The notes beneath the pieces were generated by a model that was given only the letters and a program-made list of their open reading frames with translations, was not told the DNA's origin and made no database searches. Made by a program: the position numbers and the translations under genes. A stretch of 64,000 nt of DNA from Lactarius indigo (lineage: Eukaryota; Basidiomycota; Agaricomycetes; Russulales; Russulaceae), in the NCBI GenBank assembly GCA_025766275.1, contig JAFKAC010000001.1, forward strand, positions 124,001 to 188,000, read 5' to 3'. The first letter of the stretch is position 1; every line of letters begins with the position of its first letter. Below, piece by piece: positions 32,866 through 43,557 of the stretch.

Positions 32866-34890
32866 ATCTCAATGTCCATTCAGGACATTCGACCGAATCC
32901 ACAAGATACTTCCCACTTCTACCTTGCAAATATTTATCGGGCTCTCGCCTACCCAAACGTTTCGAGTTCCCTTCCAACTTCCCCACTCTCCTTTTCTCTA
33001 CCAAACCATGCCGTTTGGGTGAATGCATTTTGGTTCTTGAACTTGGTCATCAGTATCACCTGCGCTCTACTCGCAACGTTGCTTCAGCATTCGGACTACC
33101 CTTTATGGATGCATCCCACCCATCCCGATCTTTCGTCATGACAGCCCATACCACACCCCACTCTCATTGCCAGCACAGCCCGTTGTCACTGGGATATATA
33201 TGCTATTTTTCGGGCTCTTCGGAGGTTCACTTTATTAGACTATTTTAGTGCTGAATCCTACGTTCGCTTTCAATCCCTGGAAGAAAGATATCGCAAACAG
33301 CTCAAACGTCGTCGGTGACCCCTACCTGATCTCACTGAAGAGCAGAAGGCGAAGCTTTCGGTGGGTATAATAGGGTTGTTGGACGTCACTTTCTCATCCG
33401 ATTTGCTCCCTGAGCTTGTCAAAGAGCGGAGGGCCATCATCTGCGCGAAGGCTTGCGACCCGGTGCACATTCCCAGTGTATTGGATATCTTTGACAAGAT
33501 TTTGTCCAGATACAAATATAGTGGTCCTGTGTCCACCGAAATTATGCAGGTGATGATTGGGTGGCGCAACGACAGGAATAATACCGAATTGGTAGCTACG
33601 ATCTGCATGAACTTCGTACGGTGGAAAGGCGCGATCACTCCTGGTTTGTTCTCGCCTCTGATGAACTGGGTGTCCATGAACCCGTCCTCTGGGATTACGC
33701 TGCACACGGTGACAGCCTGTCACTTGCCGTCTTGATTCACATTACACGCCAGCAATTTAGCCATTTCGAGCCAGATTTAGAGGAAGACTCCTGGCAGACG
33801 GGCGCGTTCTGGAAGGTTCTAGAGGCGGCCTCGAAATTCAATGTGCAAGATACGTCACCTGAACTGCAGCACGAGTTTTGTGCTCTCTGGAACCAAATCG
33901 TCCTCGAAGCGCAGAGTCCCGACAGCCAGTGGATGGCAGCGTTTATCCTCGGACCGATTCACGACCTCTACACTAGTCTACACCTGGAGATTGATTCTGC
34001 CGCAATCGGTGGGGGTCTGTGGGACCAATCCTCTTATCCATTGTGCAACGTCCCCGGCCATTCTCCGGACTCGGTATCTTACATCCACGACGACACTCCC
34101 CCGCCACCATTGATCGATCGCACACTCCTAGATGATAACGCCGCGCTGGTCCCTGCTTCCCCTACCATTTCTGAGTCACCTTCTTCGTCCATACCCGCTC
34201 CACTTCCTGTCGACGAAAGCCTCATGGAAGTTCCACCGCTCGACAGCTTCCAGTCCACTCGTCAGACAGTCATAGAAAGCCACCGCGCTCCTTTTATCTC
34301 ATCAGATTCAGCCACCCCAGGTGCAATAATGCCGTATTCCACTCCTAAATCTTCCATACCCACCCCGCCCCTTCCCTCTATCTCCCTACCCTCTGTCTTT
34401 CCCCTCCAGCACAACCAAGACCCTCTAGCGCCTTCTGATAGACCAAATCTGCCATTTTCAGCTACTTCTAATCCGGTTCTGGACTATATACTTCCTATAG
34501 GTGGGCCGCCGTCTTCACACCCACTCATGACCCGATCTTAACTCCCACTCTCCTGTCCAGAGTCCCATCGCTCGATAGTGGTCACCGCCGTTCCCAGCGC
34601 TTCATCAATATCGGCCTCTATACTTGATCTACGTGCTACTGCCAAGGACGATAGTAGTCGGAAGCCTGATTTGCACGAGAATAAGGACGCTCTTAACCCT
34701 CCTTCGGTGAATCAGGCGACCCAAGGCAACACTATGCCAACCCTAGGTCTTCTACCGTAACCCTCATTACTACCGTCAGTCACTGACTTTACCACAGCCA
34801 TCGCGGGACCTTCCATGTGGGAACCAATTACAGAGCATATAGGAAATCATCCGCCACATCCTTCGCGTGACCGGTACAATATCGTTAATT
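32866..34890 (+). pseudogene. DUF6535-family pseudogene D (5' exons lost, internal deletions)
   Basis: Closest to gene C. Exons 1 and 2 are missing: NLR-downstream spacer is joined directly to the exon 3 segment SVSIQDIRPNPQDTSHFYLANIY near 32866. About 260 bp covering the second to fourth membrane helices are deleted at about 33090 (LLQ joined to the equivalent of LYGCI). About 170 bp are deleted near 33302. The rest continues in frame from about 33621 as RDHSWFVLASDELGVHEP to the Pro/Ser tail with DESLMEVPPLDS. A stop interrupts the last exon (LGLLP then stop at 34760). It cannot encode the membrane domain. Confidence 0.88.
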
Positions 34891-36749
34891 CATCCTCCAA
34901 TCTCTTAGATGTGCGTATGTGATGTGGCATATATTCTTGTTGGACCTTCTACAGTATATCACCACACCGATATATTCAATACCATTTCTTATCTTACGTG
35001 TATACTGTCCTACTATACGGTACAATACCATGGCGAAATATGATATGTGGATGAAGGCCTGTAAGTGACGCGGAAGCCTCTGCGCGTTCCTAGGTTTTCG
35101 GATTCGATAGTTTCGGCGGATACTGGGCGTTTGGTCAAGTATCTTGCAGAGCCGATACTATGGAGCCGTTCCGAGATGAGGGACAGGGACCTTGCAGGAG
35201 GGGTAGAGCCGGTGTGAGTCACAGGGTACTCGTAGTGGGTTACCAGTTACCTAAGGGGTCAGTGGGTACGAGTCGACACGTACGTAACGTGTAGTTGAGA
35301 GAACGCTGCTGCCGTCGCCATGGAGGACGGCGGATCCTTGTGTGCGTTCGAAACTGGTGTGGGAACACCATCCCACTGCAAGAGTCTCAGACAGCTTCGC
35401 TGCCGGCGCCACCACCGACATGACTGCCCCGTTACAGCGCCGAGCGAAAGCAACGACGTCGAGAACACCCAAAATCCAGACCACCTCCCACTCTGTGAGG
35501 CGCCTGATCAACAGCGCTCACTCCTGCGGACTGAATATATGAGCAACATCTGCGTATGCCCACCAGCTAGCACGCCACAGATTGCTTTTTTAGTTATGAC
35601 AACACCAAAGCGGAGTCGATCTCCCTGTTTTGAAAACCCACGGGGTTGCTCTCCTGAAAATCTCTGACGGCGTGATCGCCCTCTTCCTCGACATCGGCGC
35701 GGGAGACCCACAGCACGTGCAGCTCATAGTTTTTGCTGGCATAGTCTGGGAGCACGCTGTTGGCCGGGAGACGAAGAGACGATTGTCGTGGGAGCGTGTT
35801 AAAGTACGTCAAGCTTCAATAAATGAGAATTTTGGATAAGTAGGAGACATCGTAACAAGGCGAAGACGCACACGCACTTGATCGAGGACTCTGTGGTCGA
35901 GGGCATAACGATAGGCAAGGTATCACCTTTTCATTTCTGGAGGATTGATTGGCCATTGGTTTAGTAGATGGGCGTAAGTCATGAAAGGGCGAATATTCCT
36001 CCGATCTCTGTTGCGAGATGGTGACGAGGTGAAAGCGTCAAGCAAAAAAAAAGGTACGCACTGCGATCAGTGACGTCGCCTAGTCCCTTGACATCCACGA
36101 GTATGACAGAGAAGACCTCTCTTTACCGCGCGACATCATCAGATATAAGAGTATGACCCTCTTCAACCACGAGCTCCTGTCGAATAGAATCGGACGTAGA
36201 CGTTCAGATTCTGGTCCACCTGGCGAGATGTACCCTGTAATCTGGGCGCCTGAAGAATTAGATGCAGAGCACAATTGACAAACACGTACGCGGTCATAGA
36301 AGGGACCCTCTGCAGACAACGCATCGGTGTTTGTTTTTGACGCTTCTCGTTGCAGGAGAGTCGCGTCTCAAAAACATTTTGAGTGTGGCAGCGACCACAG
36401 TTACTTAGCATATACCCCGACGTCATGGTCTGGACTGAGGAATAGAAACGGGAACGGCGGCGAGCAGCGAGATTGTCAACTTGTGCAAACAACACGCATG
36501 CAGTTCCCAATCTGGACAACACGCATTGACACTCGAACCCTTAACCATAATTGTCCGTCTGTACGTAGAAAAAACTCTCCCATTCTCCTCAGAAATGTCG
36601 TACAGGCAATTGAGGCAAATTATCTCGAATTCGTGAGTAGATCGCTCTTGATCCGTAACTTTCCCGATAATCATCCTCGACACCAGCTCCGGTTCCACAG
36701 CATCTCGACCCTCTGGAATAGGGTCAGTCAATCCCTTCCATTATGAGTG
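34891..36749. other. spacer between pseudogene D and NLR2, second copy of 23943-26273
   Basis: It is the same sequence family as upstream of NLR1 with small deletions. For example, about 750 bp of the first copy after its gcctggcgctctgct segment are missing near 35660. It contains a minus-strand decayed coding remnant (35594-35812). No intact gene was recognised. Confidence 0.5.
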
Positions 36750-39700
36750 ATGTTCGGTCAAACCGTCTATGGACAGCACTCAGGTTGCCGAGTCTCAAGG
36801 AAGTCAATCCCAGAGAATGAGTGTAGCGGTGACTGGTGCGTGAAAGCCCCAACTCGTTCAAGCATTGATATGCATTTAATCCCTTTGATAGTTATCCGAG
36901 CACGCAACGTTCCCCATATCAAGGCTACCTTCGGCAGGAAGAGGGAGTTCTTCGTCACTATAGCGTATGGGGCGACAACGAAGAAGACCAAGAAGCAAAC
37001 TTTGAAGAAGACGAAAGGCGTTCATGTTGACGGACAGACGGCGGTGTGGGACCAGAGGCTTGACGCTTTGTAGGACTTTATTCTTTTCAGCCCCATTTTT
37101 CCACTGAAGGTTCCTATCAGCTTCGTACAGCCATCTTCACATCTTATTCTGTGTCTTTATGCCAAGCGGTTGACAAAAAGTGATATCCTCATCGGAACGC
37201 ATGAGATGGTGATACCCGACGAATCCGAGAGTAGTTCGTCAATTCATTATCAGGTTCTCATTCATACGACTAAGTAATCATCTCACATGTAGACATTTCC
37301 GTTACTCTCAGCGACGGCAACGGACAAGCTGGACAATCCATGCCGCCAGTCACACTCGACCTAGCGATCACCGTATCAGCGAACAGGACACCTCCGAGCG
37401 ACCCTCCAAATATACCGACCGAAGGAGGCGGCACTCGCACCGAAGAAGTTCCTAAACCCACTATCGTCTCAGATCCCAGGGAACCTGATCGATCCTCTGC
37501 TCCCGACCCCCTTTTACCTCCACCAGATCGCATTCCCGTTCAGAGCAGCTCTCTTATGCCGCAGGATACGTCCCTTGCCGAGAAGGCTCGGATCGATCTC
37601 GATCGCGCCGATGAAGTCGAGAAGTCGATCGACGGATCGAAGACGTGGGAAGGGGTCGTCGGGAAGATCAAGTGGATGATGGATACTCTGAGCCCGGTTG
37701 CAGGAGTGCGTGCGGTATTTGTTCTGCCTGTCCTCGACTGAGCCAACTTGCGCCCTCAGCTCCATCCAATTGCACAGATGGTGCACAAAGTGCTTTCAGT
37801 GATCCCCGAGGTACGCCTATTATTTGCAAATTATTTGCGTACTGTTGGAAGGAAACACTTGTGCTATGATTATTTGAATACCAGGAACTTTCAAAACAGT
37901 ATCAACGCGATGACAATATCCGAACCCTACTCAAGAGCATGCATGATGCGTTTGATTTCGCAATCCACGAAGAAACTTTGAGGTCCATTAAACCCAAGTC
38001 GAAGCAGGCCGACATCCTCGCTCTTATGTTGCAGAATGTCTGTATTTGCAGTGACTTCATTCAGTCGTATATCAGCGATTCCCAATTCTGTACGTATATT
38101 TCACCTATTTAATTGGCCAAATCGAACGTGCGATTTTCAGTGACGCGCATGGTGAAGAGTATGGGCGCCGGGGTAGAAGAAAAAATTCAGGAGCTGTCCA
38201 CCGCCTTTGTCGAGAATCGAAGAGCTTTTCTTGACCAAACCGCCATCACCACAGAAATCACTGCATTCCAAATTCTAAACGATGTGGGAACCATCTCGGC
38301 CAAGCTTGAGTGGGTGTCGAGCCAAGTCTCTGACGCTGGTATGTAGTTGTGAACCTGGGAGTTATTAAACTGATAATCGTCCCAGCGCTAGACGCAAGTA
38401 TCCGAGAAATCCCATATGCGATTGGCTCGCGCTTCAAACCAGACAAAGGCTGTCTTTCGGGAACCCGCACCGCCTTCCTCGACTTCATTGTTGATTGGGT
38501 GAACAATCCCGCTTCCGAGCGTAGTCTCGTTCTCTTCGGCCAGGCAGGCACGGGAAAGTCGTCCATCGCACATGAGATTGCGCGTCGCTTCGACGAAATC
38601 GGCCGTCTCACCTCGTCCTTTATCTTTGTACGGAAGGAGCAATCCGAGACCAAGTCTTACCAACTCTTTACGAATCTTGCTCGAAATCTCGCCGACCGCT
38701 ATCCGTTGTTCAAAATCGCGCTTGGAAAGGTCATAAAGGACAATACTTCGCTCCGACTCGACACACGTGACTATGGCACACTCTTCCAACGCCTTATCCG
38801 GGAACCTCTTAAGGATCTTCACATCGTCGGACCGATCCTTGTTGTTATCGACGCCTTGGACGAGAGTGGGGATACAACTGGCGAAGATGGGCTACACAGA
38901 TTCCTCGCCAATCACCTGTCCGAACTGCCGCCGAACTTCCGTATACTGATCACTTCGCGGCCGGAGGGTGAGATCGAGCCTGCGTTCGTTGAAGCGGAAT
39001 CAGTGATGATCAAACACATGAACGATGATGCGCTGGGGGTTACAACGCATTACGATATTCTCGCCTTTCTACGGAAGAGACTCGCTGCAGACGATTTCGA
39101 GCAGCATGGCGAGGCGCTGGCAAGGAGGGCAGAGGGTTTGTTCCAATGGGCTGCGGTTGCCTGTGGATACATCCGAGAGCCCAAGTCGGTTGGTAGGAAA
39201 AAGGAGCGAATCAACCAACTCTTGATATTGGGTGCCAATCGCCATGGACAAGACCCGCTGAACGAGTTATACAAAGGGGTGCTTGAGGCACACTTCAAGG
39301 ACGAAGAGGCACTATTTCGTTCTCTGGTGGGACAGCTGCTCGCCGCTTTCGAACCTCTCTCCATCCGCTCCCTGACCACACTCCAACGACACGCATCCGG
39401 CGACGACAACGCTCCGAATTCAGTTGTTGAAGCGCTCAGTCACCTCGGCTCGTTACTGAGTAATGTCACTTCGTCTGACGATACGCTTCCGATCGTTCCC
39501 CTTCATACCTCATTCCGCGATTTTGTGACGAATAAAGAGAGAAGCGGGAATTTTTATGTCGATCTCCGTGTCGCCCACCGCCAATTGGCGCATTCTTGTC
39601 TTAGTCTAGCGCTCAGTGACCTCAGGTTCAACATCTGCAATCTCGATTCGTCATATGTTGCCAACAAAGATGTCGAAGACCTTGAGTCACGGATTGTCAA

Positions 39701-42341
39701 ATATCTGCCACATTCCCTGTCGTATGCTTGTCGATTTTGGGACGATCATTTGGAACGCGTTGATTTCGGAGCCGATCTCTTCAGCAAACTTCAACATTTC
39801 TTCGAAGACAAATTTCTGTATTGGCTGGAGGCCCTTAGCTTGACGAGTGATGTGGGATTTGCTTCACCAGCACTATTGGCTCTGAGGGTATGGTTGGCCT
39901 CCGGTGAAGATGTGAGTATAACTGTTAATTCCACAATGCGGAAAAACAACTAACAGATGTGATGGTAGCAGGTTTCTCAAACAGAGCTAAGGAGATTGAG
40001 TTCGTTCATTAACGACGCCTCTGTTTTTGTGCGGCATTTTGGGATGGCGATGGCAAAGAGTGCACCACATGTCTATGTTTCTGCCCTACCATTTGCGCCG
40101 ACAAATTCGCTTGTCTCTATTCGTTATTCCAGTTTATTTCCCCGTACCCTGCGGATGGAATGTGGGCGATTGTCTGATTGGCCGTCATCTGAGATGGTGA
40201 TTTCAAATGTTGGAGGTCTTGTCAATTCCATTGCACTCTCGCCGGATAGCCAGTGGATCGTCTCAGGTACTTCCGATGGAATGATTCGTATGTGGAACGC
40301 CACGACGGGAGACATAGTAGCAGGCCCATTTTCTGGCCACACGGGACCGGTCTTCTCCGTGGGATTCTCACCAGATGGCCACCGGATCGTCTCGGGTTCG
40401 AAAGATGGAACTATCCGTGTGTGGAACGCCACGACAGGAGAAGCGAAGACAGGCCCATTTTCTGAGCACACGGGACCGGTCAAGTCTGTGGAATTCTCGC
40501 CAGATGGCCAGTGGATCCTCTCAGGCACGGAAGGTGGAACAATTCGTGTGTGGGATGCCACAACGGGAGACACAGTAGCAGGCCCATTTTCTGGGCATAC
40601 GGGACCGGTCTTCTCTGTGGGATTCTCTCCAGATGGCCAGCGGATCGTCTCAGGCTCGGAAGATGGAACAATTCGCGTGTGGAATGTCACTACAGGAGAC
40701 ACGGCGGCAGGCCCATTTTCTGGGCACATGGAACAGGTCTTCTCTGTGGGATTCTCTCCTGGTGGCCAGCGGATCGTTTCAGGCTCTTCCGATGGAGCTA
40801 TTCGTGTGTGGGACACCACGACAGGAGTCACGGTGGCAGGTCCATTTTCTGGACACGACGATTGTGTCCGGTCTGTGGGATTTACATCAGATAGCCAGCG
40901 GATCATTTCTGGCTCAGAAGATGGAACAGTTCGTGTATGGAATGCTATGACAGGAGACACGGTGGCAGGCCCATTTTCTGGGCAGCCGGGACGGATCTTG
41001 TCTGTGGGATTCTCTCCAGATGGCCAGCGCATCATCTCAGGCGGGAACGACGGAACAATCCGTGTGTGGAACGCCATGACGGGAGACACGGGGGCAGGCT
41101 CATTTCCTTCTGGATACATGGGTGTGGTCTGGTCTGTGGGCTTCTCGCCAGATGGCCAGTTGGTCGTTTCAGGTTCTTCCGATGGAACAATTCGTGTGTG
41201 GAATGCCACGACGGGAGACACACAGGCGGGCCCATTTTTTGGTCACACAAGGTCAATTACGTCTGTGAGATTCTCGCCAGATAGCCAGCACATTGTCTCA
41301 GGCGCGAGCAATGGAGCAATTCGTGTGTGGAACGTCATGACGGGAGACACAGGGGTGGGCCCATTTGTTGGGCACACGAACTCGGTCGAGTCTGTGGAAT
41401 TCTCACCAGATGGCCAGCGGATTGTCTCAGGGTCTTTCGATGGAACAATTTGTGTGTGGAACGCCACGACGGGAGACACGGTGTCAGGCCCATTCCATGG
41501 ACACATGGGTTGGGTCTGGTCTGTGAGATTCTCTCCAGATGGTCAGCGGATCCTCTCATGCTCTTCTGATGGAACAATTCGTGTGTGGGACGCCACGACG
41601 GGAGACACAGTGGCAGGCCCATTTTATGGGCACATAGGACAGGTATTGTCTGCTGGATTCTCGCCAGATGGCCGGCGGATCGTCTCGAGCTCCGAAGATG
41701 GAACAATTCGCGTGTGGAACGCCACGACGGGAGACACGCAGATAGGCCCATTATCTGGGCACACCGATTGGGTTCGGTCTGTGGGATTCTCTCCAGATGG
41801 CCAGCGGATCGTCTCAGGCTCGGACGATGGAACAATGCATGTGTGGAACGCCACGACAGGAGACATGGTGGGAGGCCCACTCACTGGGCACATGGGCCGG
41901 ATCTACTCTGTGAGCTTCTCGCCAGATGGCCACCGGATCGTCTCATGCTCGGACGATGGAACAATCCGTGTGTGGAATGCTACAACGGGAGATACGGAGA
42001 CACACCCATTTTCTGGAGAGATAGATTTGACCAGGTCCGTAGTACCCTCATCAGATGACCAGCGGATCGTCTCATCAGGAGATAAGTCAATATTTGTGTT
42101 GGGTGCTACGACAGAAGTCCTGATAGCTATGATACAGGTCTACTTTACAGATCAGTCTGCAATAAATGACGACGGATGGATTTGTGGCGACAAGGGCGAA
42201 CTTTTAATGTGGATTCCACCGGTGCATAGGACAGGTCTTTACCGGCCATGTAATATTTGGGTCACTGGCGCACACGAAACCCGCTTAGATCTTTCTAGTT
42301 TCGTCCACGGAAGTAGTTGGACTAGTTGTATTGGCTCCTAG
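36750..42341 (+). CDS. NLR2: C2 - N-terminal region - NACHT - 14 x WD40 STAND protein (1709 aa)
   Basis: Modelled exons: 36750-36828, 36892-37069, 37121-37230, 37293-37705, 37760-37810, 37885-38089, 38141-38338, 38386-39911 and 39972-42341. Domain order is as in NLR1: C2-like (VIRARNVPHIKATFGRKREF, LYAKRLTKSDILIGTHEM), Pro/Ser linker, helical region, NACHT with GQAGTGKSS and VVIDALDESG, 14 WD40 repeats, and the conserved ending ELLMWIPPVHRTGLYRPCN. The NACHT exon differs from NLR1 at only about 15 residues plus the seven-residue gap, whereas the WD40 arrays differ more. The start codon is shifted: an extra A puts the NLR1-type ATG out of frame, but an overlapping ATG four bases downstream restores it. 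A membrane- or phospholipid-directed role for the C2 domain is inferred from the family. Confidence 0.87.
40210..42075 (+). repeat. 14 near-identical WD40 coding repeats of NLR2
   Basis: Same 126-nt unit as NLR1. Repeat 7 again carries an extra codon (FPSGYM), so repeat register is conserved between the paralogues. Several units have lost the usual SGS to SCS or SSS. Variable residues cluster after the GH dipeptide. Confidence 0.92.
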
Positions 42342-43557
42342 GAGATGGAACCGCTGTGGCGATCTATTTTTTTGTCAGTGTTCGAATTGTACGTGTACCA
42401 AGACTTGTACGGATTATGTCACAGCCCATCACGGTACTACTATTTACCTTATCGTTAAGAACCTCCATCTGCGTCCGGCTGTCCGTGTCTCCGTGTCCGT
42501 CTCAATCCTGTTTCCTGTTTCCTGTTCGCTGGATTCTATCCACGCGTCTCCCCGGGACGAAGTTTATTACTCGCTATGATGCCTAGTAAACGTATTCTTG
42601 TTTCCACTGTGCAACGTCACTGGCCATCATCCTGAGTCGTTAGCTCACATCCACGCCGGCTCTTCCCTCGACTCCACGACACTCGCTCCCACTGCCCGCA
42701 TGATAAGTTCTAGTCAGCAGAAGTGCACAATTTTGTAGTGGTAGCCCATAGAGAATCCGCACGGACGACGAGGCGCATCAGCAAGCCAGGCGAAGAAGAA
42801 AGACGTGGCAGACATACAGCCGTCCCTATTTCTAAAATGTTTTGACAAGGTGCTCCAAACGAGAACCATTCTCTGACAGTGTAGTCTACTTCTCCTTCAG
42901 CCACTTCTCGAGATCAGGGTTGGAGGATGATCTACGGCACGTGCAACCTATGGTTTATGCTGACAAGCAGGAGCGTGTTGGTGTATGAATTGGACGAGCA
43001 GTAAGGTGTGAACGTATATGCGGTATTTGACCGCAAACTCTGTGGTCAATAAGAAGTATCGATATCTGTCGTAAGAAGAAGAAAAAACCTGATGTACGCA
43101 CCGCGGTCAGTGCCATCTCTTGGGCCTAGCCCTTTTTGATATCCCCAAATACGACAGAAGGTACACCTCTTCGCCGCACATGATTGGATAGAGGTGGCTG
43201 ACTGTCTTAGACTATGGGCTTCAGCTGAATCAATTGGACCAAAGGTGCGCGTTCCGTTTTCTGGTCCACTCAGCAAGGTGTACCCTGCGATACTGGCGAC
43301 CTGTCCTCTGCCATTAATTATACACAGAACAAAACTGAATGCACGTACCTGAGTCTTCAAAAGTTCCCTCTGTGAATGTTTATTTTGCGATGGTGTCTAT
43401 TTTTGCTATTTCGCGTCGACATATGGACCGTGTCACAACAAGACCAAACAATATCGAGACTTCGTTGATCATCGAGCGCTTGCGGGTGACGTCGTATTCA
43501 TTGCGGCTGCAATTGGCTGGCAGTAGTCACTGACATCAACTCACTCCAGAATATCCA
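42342..43557. other. spacer between NLR2 and gene E
   Basis: Up to about 43145 it parallels 31886-32865 without the 60-bp insertion (empty site GCCTAGCCC at 43124-43132). After 43146 it continues into sequence that was lost at the D junction. It contains ATCGAGCGCTTGC at 43471-43483, TGACGTC at 43487-43493 and an inverted CCAAT box (ATTGG) near 43512, likely part of the gene E promoter. Minus-strand decayed coding remnant at 42710-42904. Confidence 0.45.
43471..43483 (+). promoter_or_regulatory. shared upstream motif before gene E
   Basis: ATCGAGCGCTTGC, 75 bp before the start codon, followed at once by TGACGTC (43487-43493), a bZIP/CRE-like core. Confidence 0.4.

Noticed and set aside
40124..41221. 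365-codon open frame on the minus strand across the NLR2 WD40 array (and similar ones in NLR1)
   Set aside because: It is the antisense of a 126-nt repeat that happens to lack stops in one frame, so every repeat repeats the open frame. The sense strand encodes canonical WD40 repeats.
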